A DNA stretch of 64,000 nt. Source: JBFWVJ01 sp050246795 (GTDB lineage Bacteria; Patescibacteriota; Gracilibacteria; JAUYGZ01). Positions 17,268 through 24,881 of the stretch are shown here, piece by piece (position 1 is the stretch's first letter; each line of letters opens with the position of its first letter). Under the pieces are notes generated by a model. The model was not told the DNA's origin, searched no databases, and saw only the letters and a list, made by a program, of their open reading frames with translations. The stretch lies in NCBI GenBank assembly GCA_050246795.1, contig JBFWVJ010000002.1, positions 186,001 through 250,000 of the forward strand. Direction: 5' to 3'. The position numbers were made by a program, and so were the translations under genes.

Positions 17268-19133
17268 TTACATCATCGCCTTCTTCTCGATCGGATGCTC
17301 TCTCTCATCCGCCACCATCTTCTCGAGTTCACTTTTTGGATCGGGCTGTTGGTTGTTTTCTGTACTCTCCGGCATCAGAAACCCTCCCGCCTGAATGTCC
17401 CAAAGACTCTTGTAGATGCCGTCTTTTTTGCGGATCAATTCCTGGTGCGCTCCCATTTCAGCGATCCTTCCTTTTTCGATGACGATGATGCGATCGCATT
17501 CCATGATGGTCGACAGACGATGAGCAATGATGATGGCGGTTTTCTTTTTCAGAAGCCGTCGCAAGGCTTGTTGAATGAGCTTCTCCGAATGGGAATCAAG
17601 ACTGGAGGTGGCTTCGTCCAGGATGACCAAGGGGGCGTTTTCTAGGATGGCGCGGGCGATGGCGACCCTCTGTCGCTCTCCACCGGAGAGCTTCACGCCG
17701 CGTTCACCCACCAGGGTTTTGTAGCCTTTTTTCAGGCCACTGATGAACTGATGGCAGTTGGCCTGTTTGGCGGCCTCGATGACTTCTTCTTCCGTGGCAT
17801 CGCGTTTGCCATAGGCAATGTTTTCGAAAATGCTGCGGTGGAAGAGGATCGGCTCCTGCGGCACCAAGCTGATATTTTTCCGAAGGCTTTCTACAGTAAC
17901 CTCCGAGATGTTTTGTCCGTCGAAGAGGATCTCCCCATGCTGAACATCGAACAGCCGCATGACGAGTTTGGTAATGGTCGTTTTCCCTTCACCGGAATGT
18001 CCCACCAAGGCGATCTTTTCTCCCGGTTCGATCTGCAGGTCGAAGTGCTTGAGCAGGGGTTTGTCATCGTAGCCGAAGTCCACCTTTTTGAACTCAATAC
18101 GCCCACCATCGACTTGTAATGGCTTGGCTCCGGGACGGTCGGTGATTTCGTGCGGCGTCTCCAAAATTTCGATCATTTCCTCGGCATCGGCAAAGGAGGA
18201 AAAGAAATCATGGATCATGCGCCTCAGGTCCCACATCCGACTGAAGAGGCCGAGGAGGTAGGCCTGGATGATGATGAAAAACCCGGGAGTCACAAGGTTT
18301 CTGCGCCAGAGGACGATCGTAATGGCGATGACGACGATTTCCAGGATGAACATGAGCGCCGACTGGATACAATTGATGATGGATCCCACATCCCAGGACC
18401 ATTTCGTTTTCTTGTACCAGTCTGCTGTTTTCTTCTCATAGTTTTCCAGCTCAAATGCCTCAGCGGTGAACAGTTGGACGTTATTGCTGTTCATGATGAC
18501 ATCCGCTAGATACGCGGACATTTTACTGTCAGCCTTGTTGGAGGCAATTTCGAGCGGATATTTCCAGCGGGCGATGAACACGTTGGCAATGCCAAAGAGG
18601 ACAATCCAGACCAGGACAATGGCTCCCAAAAGAGGGCTGAAATAATAAATGATGGCCAATGAGCTGATAAATCGGATTCCGAGAGAAAGGAAGTCCCAAT
18701 AGATCCTCCCCAGAAAGATTTCGAATCCCATGACCAGGCGGTGCACCTTGCGCACCAGTGCTCCCGAGAAGTGGTCGGTGAAGAATTGGTAGGAATGATG
18801 GCTCAAGTAGGCGAAGGTGTTTTCATACATCCGCTTCACCACCTTCGCCAGTAAGTAATTATTGGCAAATTCACAGGCCCTCCAAAAGAGGAACACGAAA
18901 AAATAGAACAGCGCGACCATCTTGACGATCGAGAACATTTCAGCTGCAACCGTCATCCGATCTCCTTCATCCAGCACAAACAGGTCGAACAGTTGTTTGT
19001 AATAGAGGGGGACGATCATCTCCGCGGTGATCCCGAGGACTAAAAAGAGGCACATCAAAGCAAAGAGCCAGCGATATCCTTTCAACTGGTCGAGAAAATA
19101 TCTCAAGGTTTTCCGAGTCAGGGTTTTCATCAA
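17268..19133 (-). CDS. ABC exporter, fused permease and ATPase (half-transporter)
   Basis: A 621-residue ABC-B type half-transporter. Six membrane helices span about 20-300; the ATPase domain has Walker A GHSGEGKTT (378-386), signature LSGGE (482-486), Walker B VILDE (503-507) and the H-loop IIAHRLST. It should work as a homodimer exporting lipid, peptide or drug; the substrate cannot be predicted. The C-terminal tail of about 45 residues is charged. It has no partner gene. The 3' end is next to the tRNA-Leu promoter. Confidence 0.93.
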   Translation of the reverse strand: MMKTLTRKTLRYFLDQLKGYRWLFALMCLFLVLGITAEMIVPLYYKQLFDLFVLDEGDRMTVAAEMFSIVKMVALFYFFVFLFWRACEFANNYLLAKVVKRMYENTFAYLSHHSYQFFTDHFSGALVRKVHRLVMGFEIFLGRIYWDFLSLGIRFISSLAIIYYFSPLLGAIVLVWIVLFGIANVFIARWKYPLEIASNKADSKMSAYLADVIMNSNNVQLFTAEAFELENYEKKTADWYKKTKWSWDVGSIINCIQSALMFILEIVVIAITIVLWRRNLVTPGFFIIIQAYLLGLFSRMWDLRRMIHDFFSSFADAEEMIEILETPHEITDRPGAKPLQVDGGRIEFKKVDFGYDDKPLLKHFDLQIEPGEKIALVGHSGEGKTTITKLVMRLFDVQHGEILFDGQNISEVTVESLRKNISLVPQEPILFHRSIFENIAYGKRDATEEEVIEAAKQANCHQFISGLKKGYKTLVGERGVKLSGGERQRVAIARAILENAPLVILDEATSSLDSHSEKLIQQALRRLLKKKTAIIIAHRLSTIMECDRIIVIEKGRIAEMGAHQELIRKKDGIYKSLWDIQAGGFLMPESTENNQQPDPKSELEKMVADEREHPIEKKAMM

Positions 19134-19221
19134 AAAAAAGTCAGCAGGGATGGGTTATTATAGGGGATATTTGGCCTGAATAAAAGGGGATTGAGAGCAG
19201 CTGATTTTGGAGGGTCGGGGG

Positions 19222-19250
19222 TTGATTTTTATTTCTCACAGGTCTAAGAT
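19222..19250 (+). promoter_or_regulatory. Promoter of the pheA leader
   Basis: TTGATT (19222-19227), a 17-nt spacer and TAAGAT (19245-19250). A start near 19257 yields a leader transcript of about 147 nt before pheA, 12 nt before the leader-peptide ATG. Confidence 0.5.
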
Positions 19251-19268
19251 CAGCTCGTGATTGAACCT

Positions 19269-19322
19269 ATGAACACTTGCAACAACACCTTTTCTTTTTA
19301 TTTTTACCACTTCTCCGCCTGA
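19269..19322 (+). CDS. pheL: pheA leader peptide, Phe/Tyr-rich
   Basis: A 17-codon open frame, ATG to TGA, encoding MNTCNNTFSFYFYHFSA. Codons 8-15 are Phe-Ser-Phe-Tyr-Phe-Tyr-His-Phe: four Phe and two Tyr in eight codons, directly upstream of the chorismate mutase/prephenate dehydratase gene. This is the composition of attenuation leader peptides such as E. coli pheL, and the stop codon sits at the foot of hairpin 1. It is too short for ordinary gene callers. There is no strong ribosome-binding site in the 12-nt leader. The reading comes directly from the sequence; the regulatory role is inferred. Confidence 0.75.
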   Translation: MNTCNNTFSFYFYHFSA

Positions 19323-19386
19323 GAAGCGTTGTTTGGAATAAAACTTTCTAAGCCAACCAAAACTTCTCAGCTCGAGAAGTTTTTTT
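19310..19386 (+). terminator. Transcription attenuator of pheA (1:2, 2:3 and 3:4 hairpins)
   Basis: Region 1 CTTCTC (19310-19315, within the last leader codons) pairs with region 2 GAGAAG (19321-19326). Region 3 AACTTCTC (19361-19368) pairs with region 4 GAGAAGTT (19374-19381), followed by a T-run to 19386: an intrinsic terminator 18 nt before pheA. Region 2 is equally complementary to CTTCTC in region 3, so an antiterminator 2:3 can form when a ribosome stalled on the Phe/Tyr codons (19290-19313) covers region 1. Geometry is that of classical attenuation. Confidence 0.72.
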
Positions 19387-19403
19387 ATTACCTTCCTCTC
19401 TCT

Positions 19404-20270
19404 ATGCAACTCAACTCATTGGATCACCACCGCCAAGCCATTGACCAGATCGATGCCAAGATCATCGAACTCCTCGCCGAGCGGCAACAAGAAGTCGAAC
19501 AGATCGGCGCCTTGAAAAAAGAACAAGAGATGGCCGTCTACGATCCGAAACGCGAACTGGACCAGCGCACCATGCGCCGAAAAATGGCGAAAGACTTGAA
19601 ACTGGACCCGCTGCGTTTGGACGTGATCTTCGAACAGATCATTAATCTCTCGCGAGTGACGCAAAAGAACATGCAGACGGTTGATTTGTCGAAGCAGGGG
19701 ACGGTGAAGGTGGGAGTAATGGGAGGTATCGGAAGTTTTTCGGAGGAAGCAGCGCTGTTCTTCCTGAAGCGTCATGCAGTAGAAGGTTTTGAACTGTCCT
19801 ACCCGATTTCCGCGGAGAATGTTTTGAAGGCTCTGTCGGAAGAACAGATCGATGTGGGGATTTTCCCGATTGAAAACTCGACGGCGGGGATCGTCGAAGA
19901 AAGCATTTATGCCGCCAGCCACTACACCTTCGACATTGAAGAAATCTTCGAGATCGATGTGCGGCATTGCTTGCACGTCTTACCGGGAGTGAAGAAGGAA
20001 GAGATCACGAAGATCATGTCGCACCCTCAGGCGCTCCGGCAGTGTAAGGGATATCTGACAACGAACTTCCCTAACGCCGAGCTCATTGAAGCGACGGATA
20101 CGGCTGAAGGGGCGCGCATTCTCGAACAAAGTCCTGACGAGCGGCATTTGGCCGTGATTGCCCCGAAGAGAGCGGGGGAGATCTATCATCTCGAGACCCT
20201 TGAAGAGGGGATTCAGGATTTGAAGGAGAATTATACGCGATTTATCGCGGCGAGGGGAAGAACCCCCTAG
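19404..20270 (+). CDS. pheA: Bifunctional chorismate mutase / prephenate dehydratase
   Basis: Converts chorismate to prephenate and prephenate to phenylpyruvate for phenylalanine synthesis; 288 residues. Residues 1-85 are an AroQ-type chorismate mutase (LDHHRQAIDQIDAKIIELLAERQ, with DPKRE). Residues 95-280 are prephenate dehydratase, including FPIENSTAGIVEESI and the catalytic ENYTRF near the end. The protein stops there: the C-terminal ACT domain that gives feedback inhibition by Phe is missing, which fits control by the upstream attenuator instead. I chose ATG 19404; the frame is open back to TTG 19329, but that start would translate through the terminator hairpin. tyrA follows after 151 nt of repeats. 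Confidence 0.93.
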   Translation: MQLNSLDHHRQAIDQIDAKIIELLAERQQEVEQIGALKKEQEMAVYDPKRELDQRTMRRKMAKDLKLDPLRLDVIFEQIINLSRVTQKNMQTVDLSKQGTVKVGVMGGIGSFSEEAALFFLKRHAVEGFELSYPISAENVLKALSEEQIDVGIFPIENSTAGIVEESIYAASHYTFDIEEIFEIDVRHCLHVLPGVKKEEITKIMSHPQALRQCKGYLTTNFPNAELIEATDTAEGARILEQSPDERHLAVIAPKRAGEIYHLETLEEGIQDLKENYTRFIAARGRTP

Positions 20271-20411
20271 CCCCCTTACAAGGGGGGAGTTGGCAATTGG
20301 CCAACCTAAATAAAAAAAACGCGCTCCGCTTCTTAGAAGCGGAGCGCCTCACATTACTTGTCGTCTCTCCTGTGGAGAGACTTCCCCCTTGCGAAGGGGG
20401 GTAGGGGGTTA
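20261..20411. repeat. Repeat-rich pheA-tyrA spacer with three hairpins
   Basis: The spacer holds a C/G palindrome (CCCCCTT...AAGGGGGG, 20261-20289); a perfect 12-bp hairpin GCGCTCCGCTTC-TTA-GAAGCGGAGCGC (20321-20347) with eight A on its left side, which would be a terminator for the opposite strand; a hairpin GTCTCTCC-TGT-GGAGAGAC (20363-20381); and another C/G repeat (20383-20411). The last two together have the same two-part design as 61773-61817. Confidence 0.75.
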
Positions 20412-20421
20412 ACACTCAACC

Positions 20422-21267
20422 ATGAACAAACCACCCATCACCATCATCGGCTCCTCGGGAAACATGGGGAACGCTTTCTCGGGACTGTTCGAATCCAAAG
20501 GCTTGCAAGTCTTGAAAGCCGATCTGAATACGGAACTGAAACCTGAAGAAGCCATCCCTCAGGCAGACATCATCATCTTCTCGGTTCCCATTCGCCAGAC
20601 CTCGGACATCATCCAAAAACTCGCTCCGCTTGCAAAACCTGGATCCTTGATCACCGATCTGACTTCAATCAAGTCACCGGCGGTGCAAGCGATGATCCAA
20701 GCGGCTCAGGATTCTTGCGAGGTACTGGGACTGCATCCGATGTTCGGACCGAACATGGTTGAAGACTTGACGAAACAGGTCATCGCGGTTTGTAAGGTCA
20801 GAACAGGAAGTCTGACGGACTGGTTGCTCAAGTTTTTTGAAGATCAAGGTGCAGTATTGAAAGAAACCACTCCTGAGGAACACGATAAAATGATGAGCAT
20901 CATTCAGGGCTTAACGCATCTTTCCTCGATTGCAACAGCCATGGCTCTGCAAAAACTTGGGTTCAAAGCCGAAGAAAGTCTAGAATACTCCAGCCCCATC
21001 TACCGACTGCGTTTGGACATGGTCGGCAGAATTCTCAGCCAAAGCCCAGACCTGTATGCGGACATTGCCATCCAGAATCCGTTGACCATTGAATCGCTGA
21101 GGGTCTACCAGCAATCCATCGAAGAACTCGCCAGCTCCATCAAGAATCAAGACACCCAAGGCTTTATCCAGGAATTCCAGCGGGCGGCAGAGTACTTAGG
21201 AGACTTCAAAGACGATGCCTATCGACGAACGACGGAGTTGATCCTGCGCACGAAAGACATTCTATGA
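20422..21267 (+). CDS. tyrA: Prephenate dehydrogenase
   Basis: NAD(P)-dependent conversion of prephenate to 4-hydroxyphenylpyruvate in tyrosine synthesis; 281 residues. The N-terminal Rossmann motif IIGSSGNMGNAF (about residues 6-17) binds the cofactor. DIIIFSVPIRQTSDII, LITDLTSIKSPAV and LGLHPMFGPN are the conserved prephenate dehydrogenase blocks, with the His of HPMFGP at the substrate site. There is no ACT domain and no fused chorismate mutase. Together with pheA and DAHP synthase on the same strand it covers the terminal and first steps of aromatic synthesis. It ends in TGA, showing standard use of this codon. Confidence 0.93.
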   Translation: MNKPPITIIGSSGNMGNAFSGLFESKGLQVLKADLNTELKPEEAIPQADIIIFSVPIRQTSDIIQKLAPLAKPGSLITDLTSIKSPAVQAMIQAAQDSCEVLGLHPMFGPNMVEDLTKQVIAVCKVRTGSLTDWLLKFFEDQGAVLKETTPEEHDKMMSIIQGLTHLSSIATAMALQKLGFKAEESLEYSSPIYRLRLDMVGRILSQSPDLYADIAIQNPLTIESLRVYQQSIEELASSIKNQDTQGFIQEFQRAAEYLGDFKDDAYRRTTELILRTKDIL

Positions 21268-21268
21268 T

Positions 21269-21439
21269 TTGTCATTTCGACCGAAGCAGAAGGGAAAAGG
21301 AGAGAGGCGAAGTGGAGAAATCTGGAGCCTCCACAATGGTGCGTTCAACACTGTCCTGTGCAAAATCACCTGTCATCCGGTAAAAGATTTCTCCGCTCCG
21401 TCCACCACCAGAACTCAACGACTCCGGTCGAAATGACAA
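21269..21439. repeat. 171-bp inverted-repeat element, copy 1
   Basis: Perfect 15-bp terminal arms TTGTCATTTCGACCG (21269-21283) and CGGTCGAAATGACAA (21425-21439), plus inner arms GGAGAAATCT (21314-21323) and AGATTTCTCC (21385-21394). It can fold into a long hairpin. A 173-bp relative with compensated changes in its arms lies at 27432-27604. There is no open reading frame inside; it looks like a small MITE-like or structural repeat. Confidence 0.8.
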
Positions 21440-21608
21440 CAAAACTCTCTTTATTCATTTAAATTCATTACCATGAAAACCCCTAAAATTTCCCACTCGT
21501 CCAATAAAATAAAACCCTTCCAACGCTTCACAAAAACACCAACCCACTCTTGTCTTTATCGAAGATAAAGCCCTAAAACCTAACCTCCTAACCTCTAACA
21601 AGCTACCC
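21440..21608 (+). other. Leader region of the DAHP synthase gene
   Basis: This AT-rich stretch contains a 31-codon frame (21473-21568, with two Phe and one Tyr, not clustered) ending in a 7-bp hairpin CTTTATC-GAA-GATAAAG (21554-21570). No T-run follows, so I do not call an attenuator. Confidence 0.3.
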
Positions 21609-22622
21609 ATGATTATCTGTATGAAACAAGGCGCTCCTCGAGAGAATGCCGACCACGTTATCAGCGCTGTGAAGAACGCAGGCCTTGAACCCGTGCCGCT
21701 GTTTGGAACGGAGCGAACCGTCATCGCCGTGATCGGTGATGAACGTGAAATGGACATGAAGAAATTTCAGGCCATGCTCGGCGTGGAAAAAGTGTTGGCG
21801 GTCTTACGACCGTACCGTTTGGTTTCCCGAGAGTCCCATGAAGGGGATACCGTGGTGGATTTCGGAGATGGTGTGAAGGTGGGAGGGAAAAACCCCATGG
21901 CCATCATGGCCGGCCCCTGTGCTGTCGAAACGGAAGAACTCATGATGCAGATCGCGGAAAACGTGAAGCAGCGCGGCGCACAGTTTCTCCGGGGCGGAGC
22001 CTTCAAGCCGCGTACGGCACCGTACTCTTTCCAAGGCCATGGTGAAGAGGCGCTGAAGTGGATGAAGAAAGCTGGAGAAAAGTTTGGGCTGAAAGTCGTC
22101 ACGGAAATTTTGGACACCCAGCATGTGGACATGATGGAAGACTACATCGATATGTACCAGGTGGGGGCCCGCAATATGCAAAATTTCGAGCTGCTGAAGA
22201 TGCTGGGGAAGAAGAGAAAGCCTGTGCTCCTGAAAAGAGGCATGGCCGCTTCGCTGGATGAATTCCTATTGGCAGCCGAGTACATCGCCAAGGGCGGAAA
22301 CTCGCAGATCATCTTGTGCGAACGGGGCATCCGAACCTTCAACACCTACTCCCGGAACACGCTCGACTTAAACGTCATTCCTTGGATCAAAAAGCTTTCG
22401 CATCTGCCGATCGTCGTCGATCCGAGTCATGGAACCGGTGCCTACGATATGGTCAAACCCATGGCTATGGCAGGAGTCGCCTGCGGCGCTGACGGAGTCA
22501 TCATCGAAGTGCATCCCAAGCCCGAAGAAGCCTGGTCGGATGGCGATCAGTCGATCACCTACAAGACCTTGGATGATGTCTTGAGCGGGATCCAGGCAAT
22601 TGCATCGGCGGTGGGGAGGTAA
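21609..22622 (+). CDS. aroF: 3-deoxy-7-phosphoheptulonate (DAHP) synthase, class I beta type
   Basis: First enzyme of the shikimate pathway, condensing phosphoenolpyruvate and erythrose-4-phosphate. The 337-residue protein has an N-terminal ferredoxin-like regulatory domain (1-70, IICMKQGAPRENADHVISAV) as in the Thermotoga-type enzyme. The TIM barrel follows: MAGPCAVET, RGGAFKPRTAPYSFQG, VTEILDTQHVD, LLKRGMAAS, LCERGIRTF and PIVVDPSHGTG are the catalytic and metal-binding blocks. The N-terminal domain is the known site of feedback inhibition in this class, so control by aromatic amino acids is plausible here. Confidence 0.95.
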   Translation: MIICMKQGAPRENADHVISAVKNAGLEPVPLFGTERTVIAVIGDEREMDMKKFQAMLGVEKVLAVLRPYRLVSRESHEGDTVVDFGDGVKVGGKNPMAIMAGPCAVETEELMMQIAENVKQRGAQFLRGGAFKPRTAPYSFQGHGEEALKWMKKAGEKFGLKVVTEILDTQHVDMMEDYIDMYQVGARNMQNFELLKMLGKKRKPVLLKRGMAASLDEFLLAAEYIAKGGNSQIILCERGIRTFNTYSRNTLDLNVIPWIKKLSHLPIVVDPSHGTGAYDMVKPMAMAGVACGADGVIIEVHPKPEEAWSDGDQSITYKTLDDVLSGIQAIASAVGR

Positions 22623-22629
22623 ATAATAC

Positions 22630-22665
22630 CAGGTAGGGACAAGTCGCGACTTGTCCCTACCTGGA
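22630..22665. repeat. Perfect 36-nt palindrome after DAHP synthase
   Basis: An 18-bp perfect stem, CCAGGTAGGGACAAGTCG and its complement with no loop bases, 7 nt after the gene. It has no T-run, so it may be a mobile palindrome or an mRNA 3'-end stabiliser rather than a classic terminator. Confidence 0.85.
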
Positions 22666-22707
22666 TAAAATGCTATTTTCTGTCTCAGCAATTCTCCATT
22701 TTGAGAA

Positions 22708-24279
22708 ATGAGGCATTCGATTAAAACCAAACTCATCTGGGCCTTGTCCGCGCTGACCGCGGGGGCTTTGCTGGTGGGAGGAGGCTTGCTGATCTGGCAA
22801 AACACCCAGCAAATGCAGCGGGAGATCTATCTGGACGCCTTGTCCTTTGCGGAATTGACCAACGAGAAAATCGTGACCGGCTTTGAGCAGTTTTACGAAA
22901 CCGAGAATTTTCTCCAGTTCCGAAAAGAGGCAAACCCTTTATTAGCAGAAAACACCGACGTGCAGCAGATCGAGGTGGTCGACAAATCCAACCTGGTGCT
23001 CTACGACTCGGTGACGGAATCGGAAGTGTCGTATCTGGGACTTGAACGGGTCAAAGACTACAATCTCGACCGTGTGCGCAATGTAAAGCCGTCCTTGCTC
23101 TTCAGCAATGGGGATATCGTGTATGTGAAGAAAAACGTCGATAATGAATGGGTAGCCGTGACCAACAACGAAGAAATCCGCAGTTTTCCAGAAGGCCAGG
23201 TGGTGAATGTGATCTACCCTCATAAAAACGCCCGACTCTCTCTGGTCTACCATTTGACTTATGATGCCCTGTGGCAACGAATCTATGACATGGCGCTGAG
23301 CATCGCGGCCGTCATCGCCATCAGCATTCTCATCGTCATTTTCTTCGCCAACTGGATTTCCAATCGGCTGGTGCGGCCGATCAAGCACTTGGAAGAAGCG
23401 GTGGTGAAGGTGGGGCAGGGGGCTTTGGGCACGCAGGCGAAGATTGAGACGGATGATGAAATCGGCGTCTTGGCGCAGAACTTCAACCAAATGAGCAAGA
23501 CCTTGAAGAAAAACACCGAAGAACTCGTAGAAAAGGAAAAACTCACCAAGGAACTGGACATCGCCCGGGAAATCCAGGAAAACATGCTGCCAAAGACGTC
23601 TCCAGAGCTGAAGAACCTCGATATTTCCGGTTCTTTGAAACCGGCGACGAGTATTGGGGGGGATATTTTTGATTATTTATCGATGGGCGCGAAGGGAACG
23701 TACATCTTCATCGCGGATGTGACGGGTCATGGAGTCCCTGCGGGAATGATCGCGAACATTACCCATTCGACCTTGTACAGCTTCAGCAAGGTCTACGAAA
23801 AGCCCGACGACATCATGAAGGCCATGAATCCCGTCATCCATGCCAAGTCGAAGCAAAATATGTTTGCCACCGCGCTCCTGGCCAGATGGAATGATACCAG
23901 CCGAAGCCTCAGCTACTGCAATGCCGGCCACGAGCAGATCGTGTACTACGATTCGGCCACCAAGACAGTTCAGCTCGTCGGCAAAGGCGGGATGGCTTTG
24001 GGGCTGATGGAAAGCATCGATAAGGTGCTGAAGGAACAGTCCATTCAAGTCAAAAAAGGCGATGTGCTCGTACTCTACACCGATGGGATCCCGGAGGCGT
24101 GGCGAACGGAGAAAGAAAATCTGGGCATGGAGCGTTTCCAAGAGATTGTCCAGAAGGTGATGGACCAGGATCGCGACGCGAAGGGGATTCGTGAGTCAAT
24201 TTTGAAGGAAGTGAATGCGTTCCGGAATAATTATCCGCAGCAGGATGATATTACGATCGTGGTGATGAAGGGGAAGTAG
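22708..24279 (+). CDS. RsbU-like PP2C phosphatase with extracytoplasmic sensor and HAMP domain
   Basis: A 523-residue membrane signalling protein. A helix at about 9-30 and another at 195-215 flank an extracytoplasmic sensor domain of about 160 residues. A HAMP domain follows (216-268), then a coiled linker (KLTKELDIAREIQENMLPK, the RsbU signature) and a SpoIIE/PP2C phosphatase with metal-binding acidic residues in SIGGDIFDY (about 316-323) and DVTGHG (337-342). Such enzymes dephosphorylate an anti-anti-sigma factor. No STAS or RsbW-type partner lies in this window, so the downstream switch is elsewhere or different. Confidence 0.9.
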   Translation: MRHSIKTKLIWALSALTAGALLVGGGLLIWQNTQQMQREIYLDALSFAELTNEKIVTGFEQFYETENFLQFRKEANPLLAENTDVQQIEVVDKSNLVLYDSVTESEVSYLGLERVKDYNLDRVRNVKPSLLFSNGDIVYVKKNVDNEWVAVTNNEEIRSFPEGQVVNVIYPHKNARLSLVYHLTYDALWQRIYDMALSIAAVIAISILIVIFFANWISNRLVRPIKHLEEAVVKVGQGALGTQAKIETDDEIGVLAQNFNQMSKTLKKNTEELVEKEKLTKELDIAREIQENMLPKTSPELKNLDISGSLKPATSIGGDIFDYLSMGAKGTYIFIADVTGHGVPAGMIANITHSTLYSFSKVYEKPDDIMKAMNPVIHAKSKQNMFATALLARWNDTSRSLSYCNAGHEQIVYYDSATKTVQLVGKGGMALGLMESIDKVLKEQSIQVKKGDVLVLYTDGIPEAWRTEKENLGMERFQEIVQKVMDQDRDAKGIRESILKEVNAFRNNYPQQDDITIVVMKGK

Positions 24280-24281
24280 AA

Positions 24282-24317
24282 GGGGCTTAAGGGTCTTAAG
24301 GGCCGTAAGGACCCTAA
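24282..24317. repeat. Nonanucleotide tandem repeat downstream of the RsbU-like gene
   Basis: Four 9-bp units: GGGGCTTAA, GGGTCTTAA, GGGCCGTAA, GGACCCTAA, from the same family as 14710-14754. Confidence 0.8.
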
Positions 24318-24432
24318 GGAGAAATGCATTCCATCCCAAGGATCCCACCAGTCCCACACTTCCCACCCTTCCCATTGCATTCCCAACGACTTCTCAGTAT
24401 GCTTTCGACGCCTATTTTTGTGTGCCCTGCCT

Positions 24433-24870
24433 ATGTACCGACCGAATGTATCGCTCATCGTTTTCCGCAGGAGCGATGGGAAATTTTTGCTCGTGCACAA
24501 ACCTCGTAAAACCCATGCCTGGCAGTTCCCGCAGGGGGGCATCGATCCAGGAGAGACTCCGGAAGAAGCCGGACGAAGGGAACTCAAGGAGGAGCTGGGA
24601 TCTGATCTGTTCGGTGATTTTCATAAGAGCGATCATCTGTTGTTCTACAATTTCCCGACGGATTACGTCCGTGATTACCAGTACACCGGCCACAAACAGT
24701 CCTATTTTCTGGTGGAATTTACCGGGAGCGACAACGATATCCACTTGGATACGGCAGAACTGGATGAATTCCGCTGGGTGTATCAAAATGAACTCCCGGA
24801 ATACCTGGAATCGCCGGAGTATTTGAAAAAAGTGAACCAGGTCATTTTAGAATTCCGACATCTTTTGTAA
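24433..24870 (+). CDS. Nudix hydrolase, RppH/Ap4A-type
   Basis: A 145-residue Nudix enzyme from ATG 24433 (a GTG five codons upstream is possible). The Nudix box GGIDPGETPEEAGRRELKEELG is complete, with the catalytic REXXEE glutamates. The start MYRPNVSLIVF and AWQFPQGGID resemble RNA pyrophosphohydrolase RppH and dinucleoside polyphosphate hydrolases, so 5'-end decapping of mRNA is a reasonable guess. The gene lies 11 nt before the FtsA/PilM-like gene, suggesting co-transcription. Confidence 0.88.
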   Translation: MYRPNVSLIVFRRSDGKFLLVHKPRKTHAWQFPQGGIDPGETPEEAGRRELKEELGSDLFGDFHKSDHLLFYNFPTDYVRDYQYTGHKQSYFLVEFTGSDNDIHLDTAELDEFRWVYQNELPEYLESPEYLKKVNQVILEFRHLL

Positions 24871-24881
24871 TAGAAACACCT

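Noticed and set aside
19329..19403. Extended N-terminus of pheA from TTG 19329
   Set aside because: It would translate through the 3:4 terminator hairpin, and the chorismate mutase domain begins naturally at ATG 19404.
21265..21267. Possible recoding of TGA to glycine (code 25)
   Set aside because: TGA ends tyrA, mazF's partner and others at the natural C-termini, and conserved Gly positions use GGN codons.
21473..21568. A 31-codon possible leader peptide of DAHP synthase
   Set aside because: Aromatic codons are few and scattered, and the nearby hairpin lacks a T-run, so it does not form an attenuator like that of pheA.
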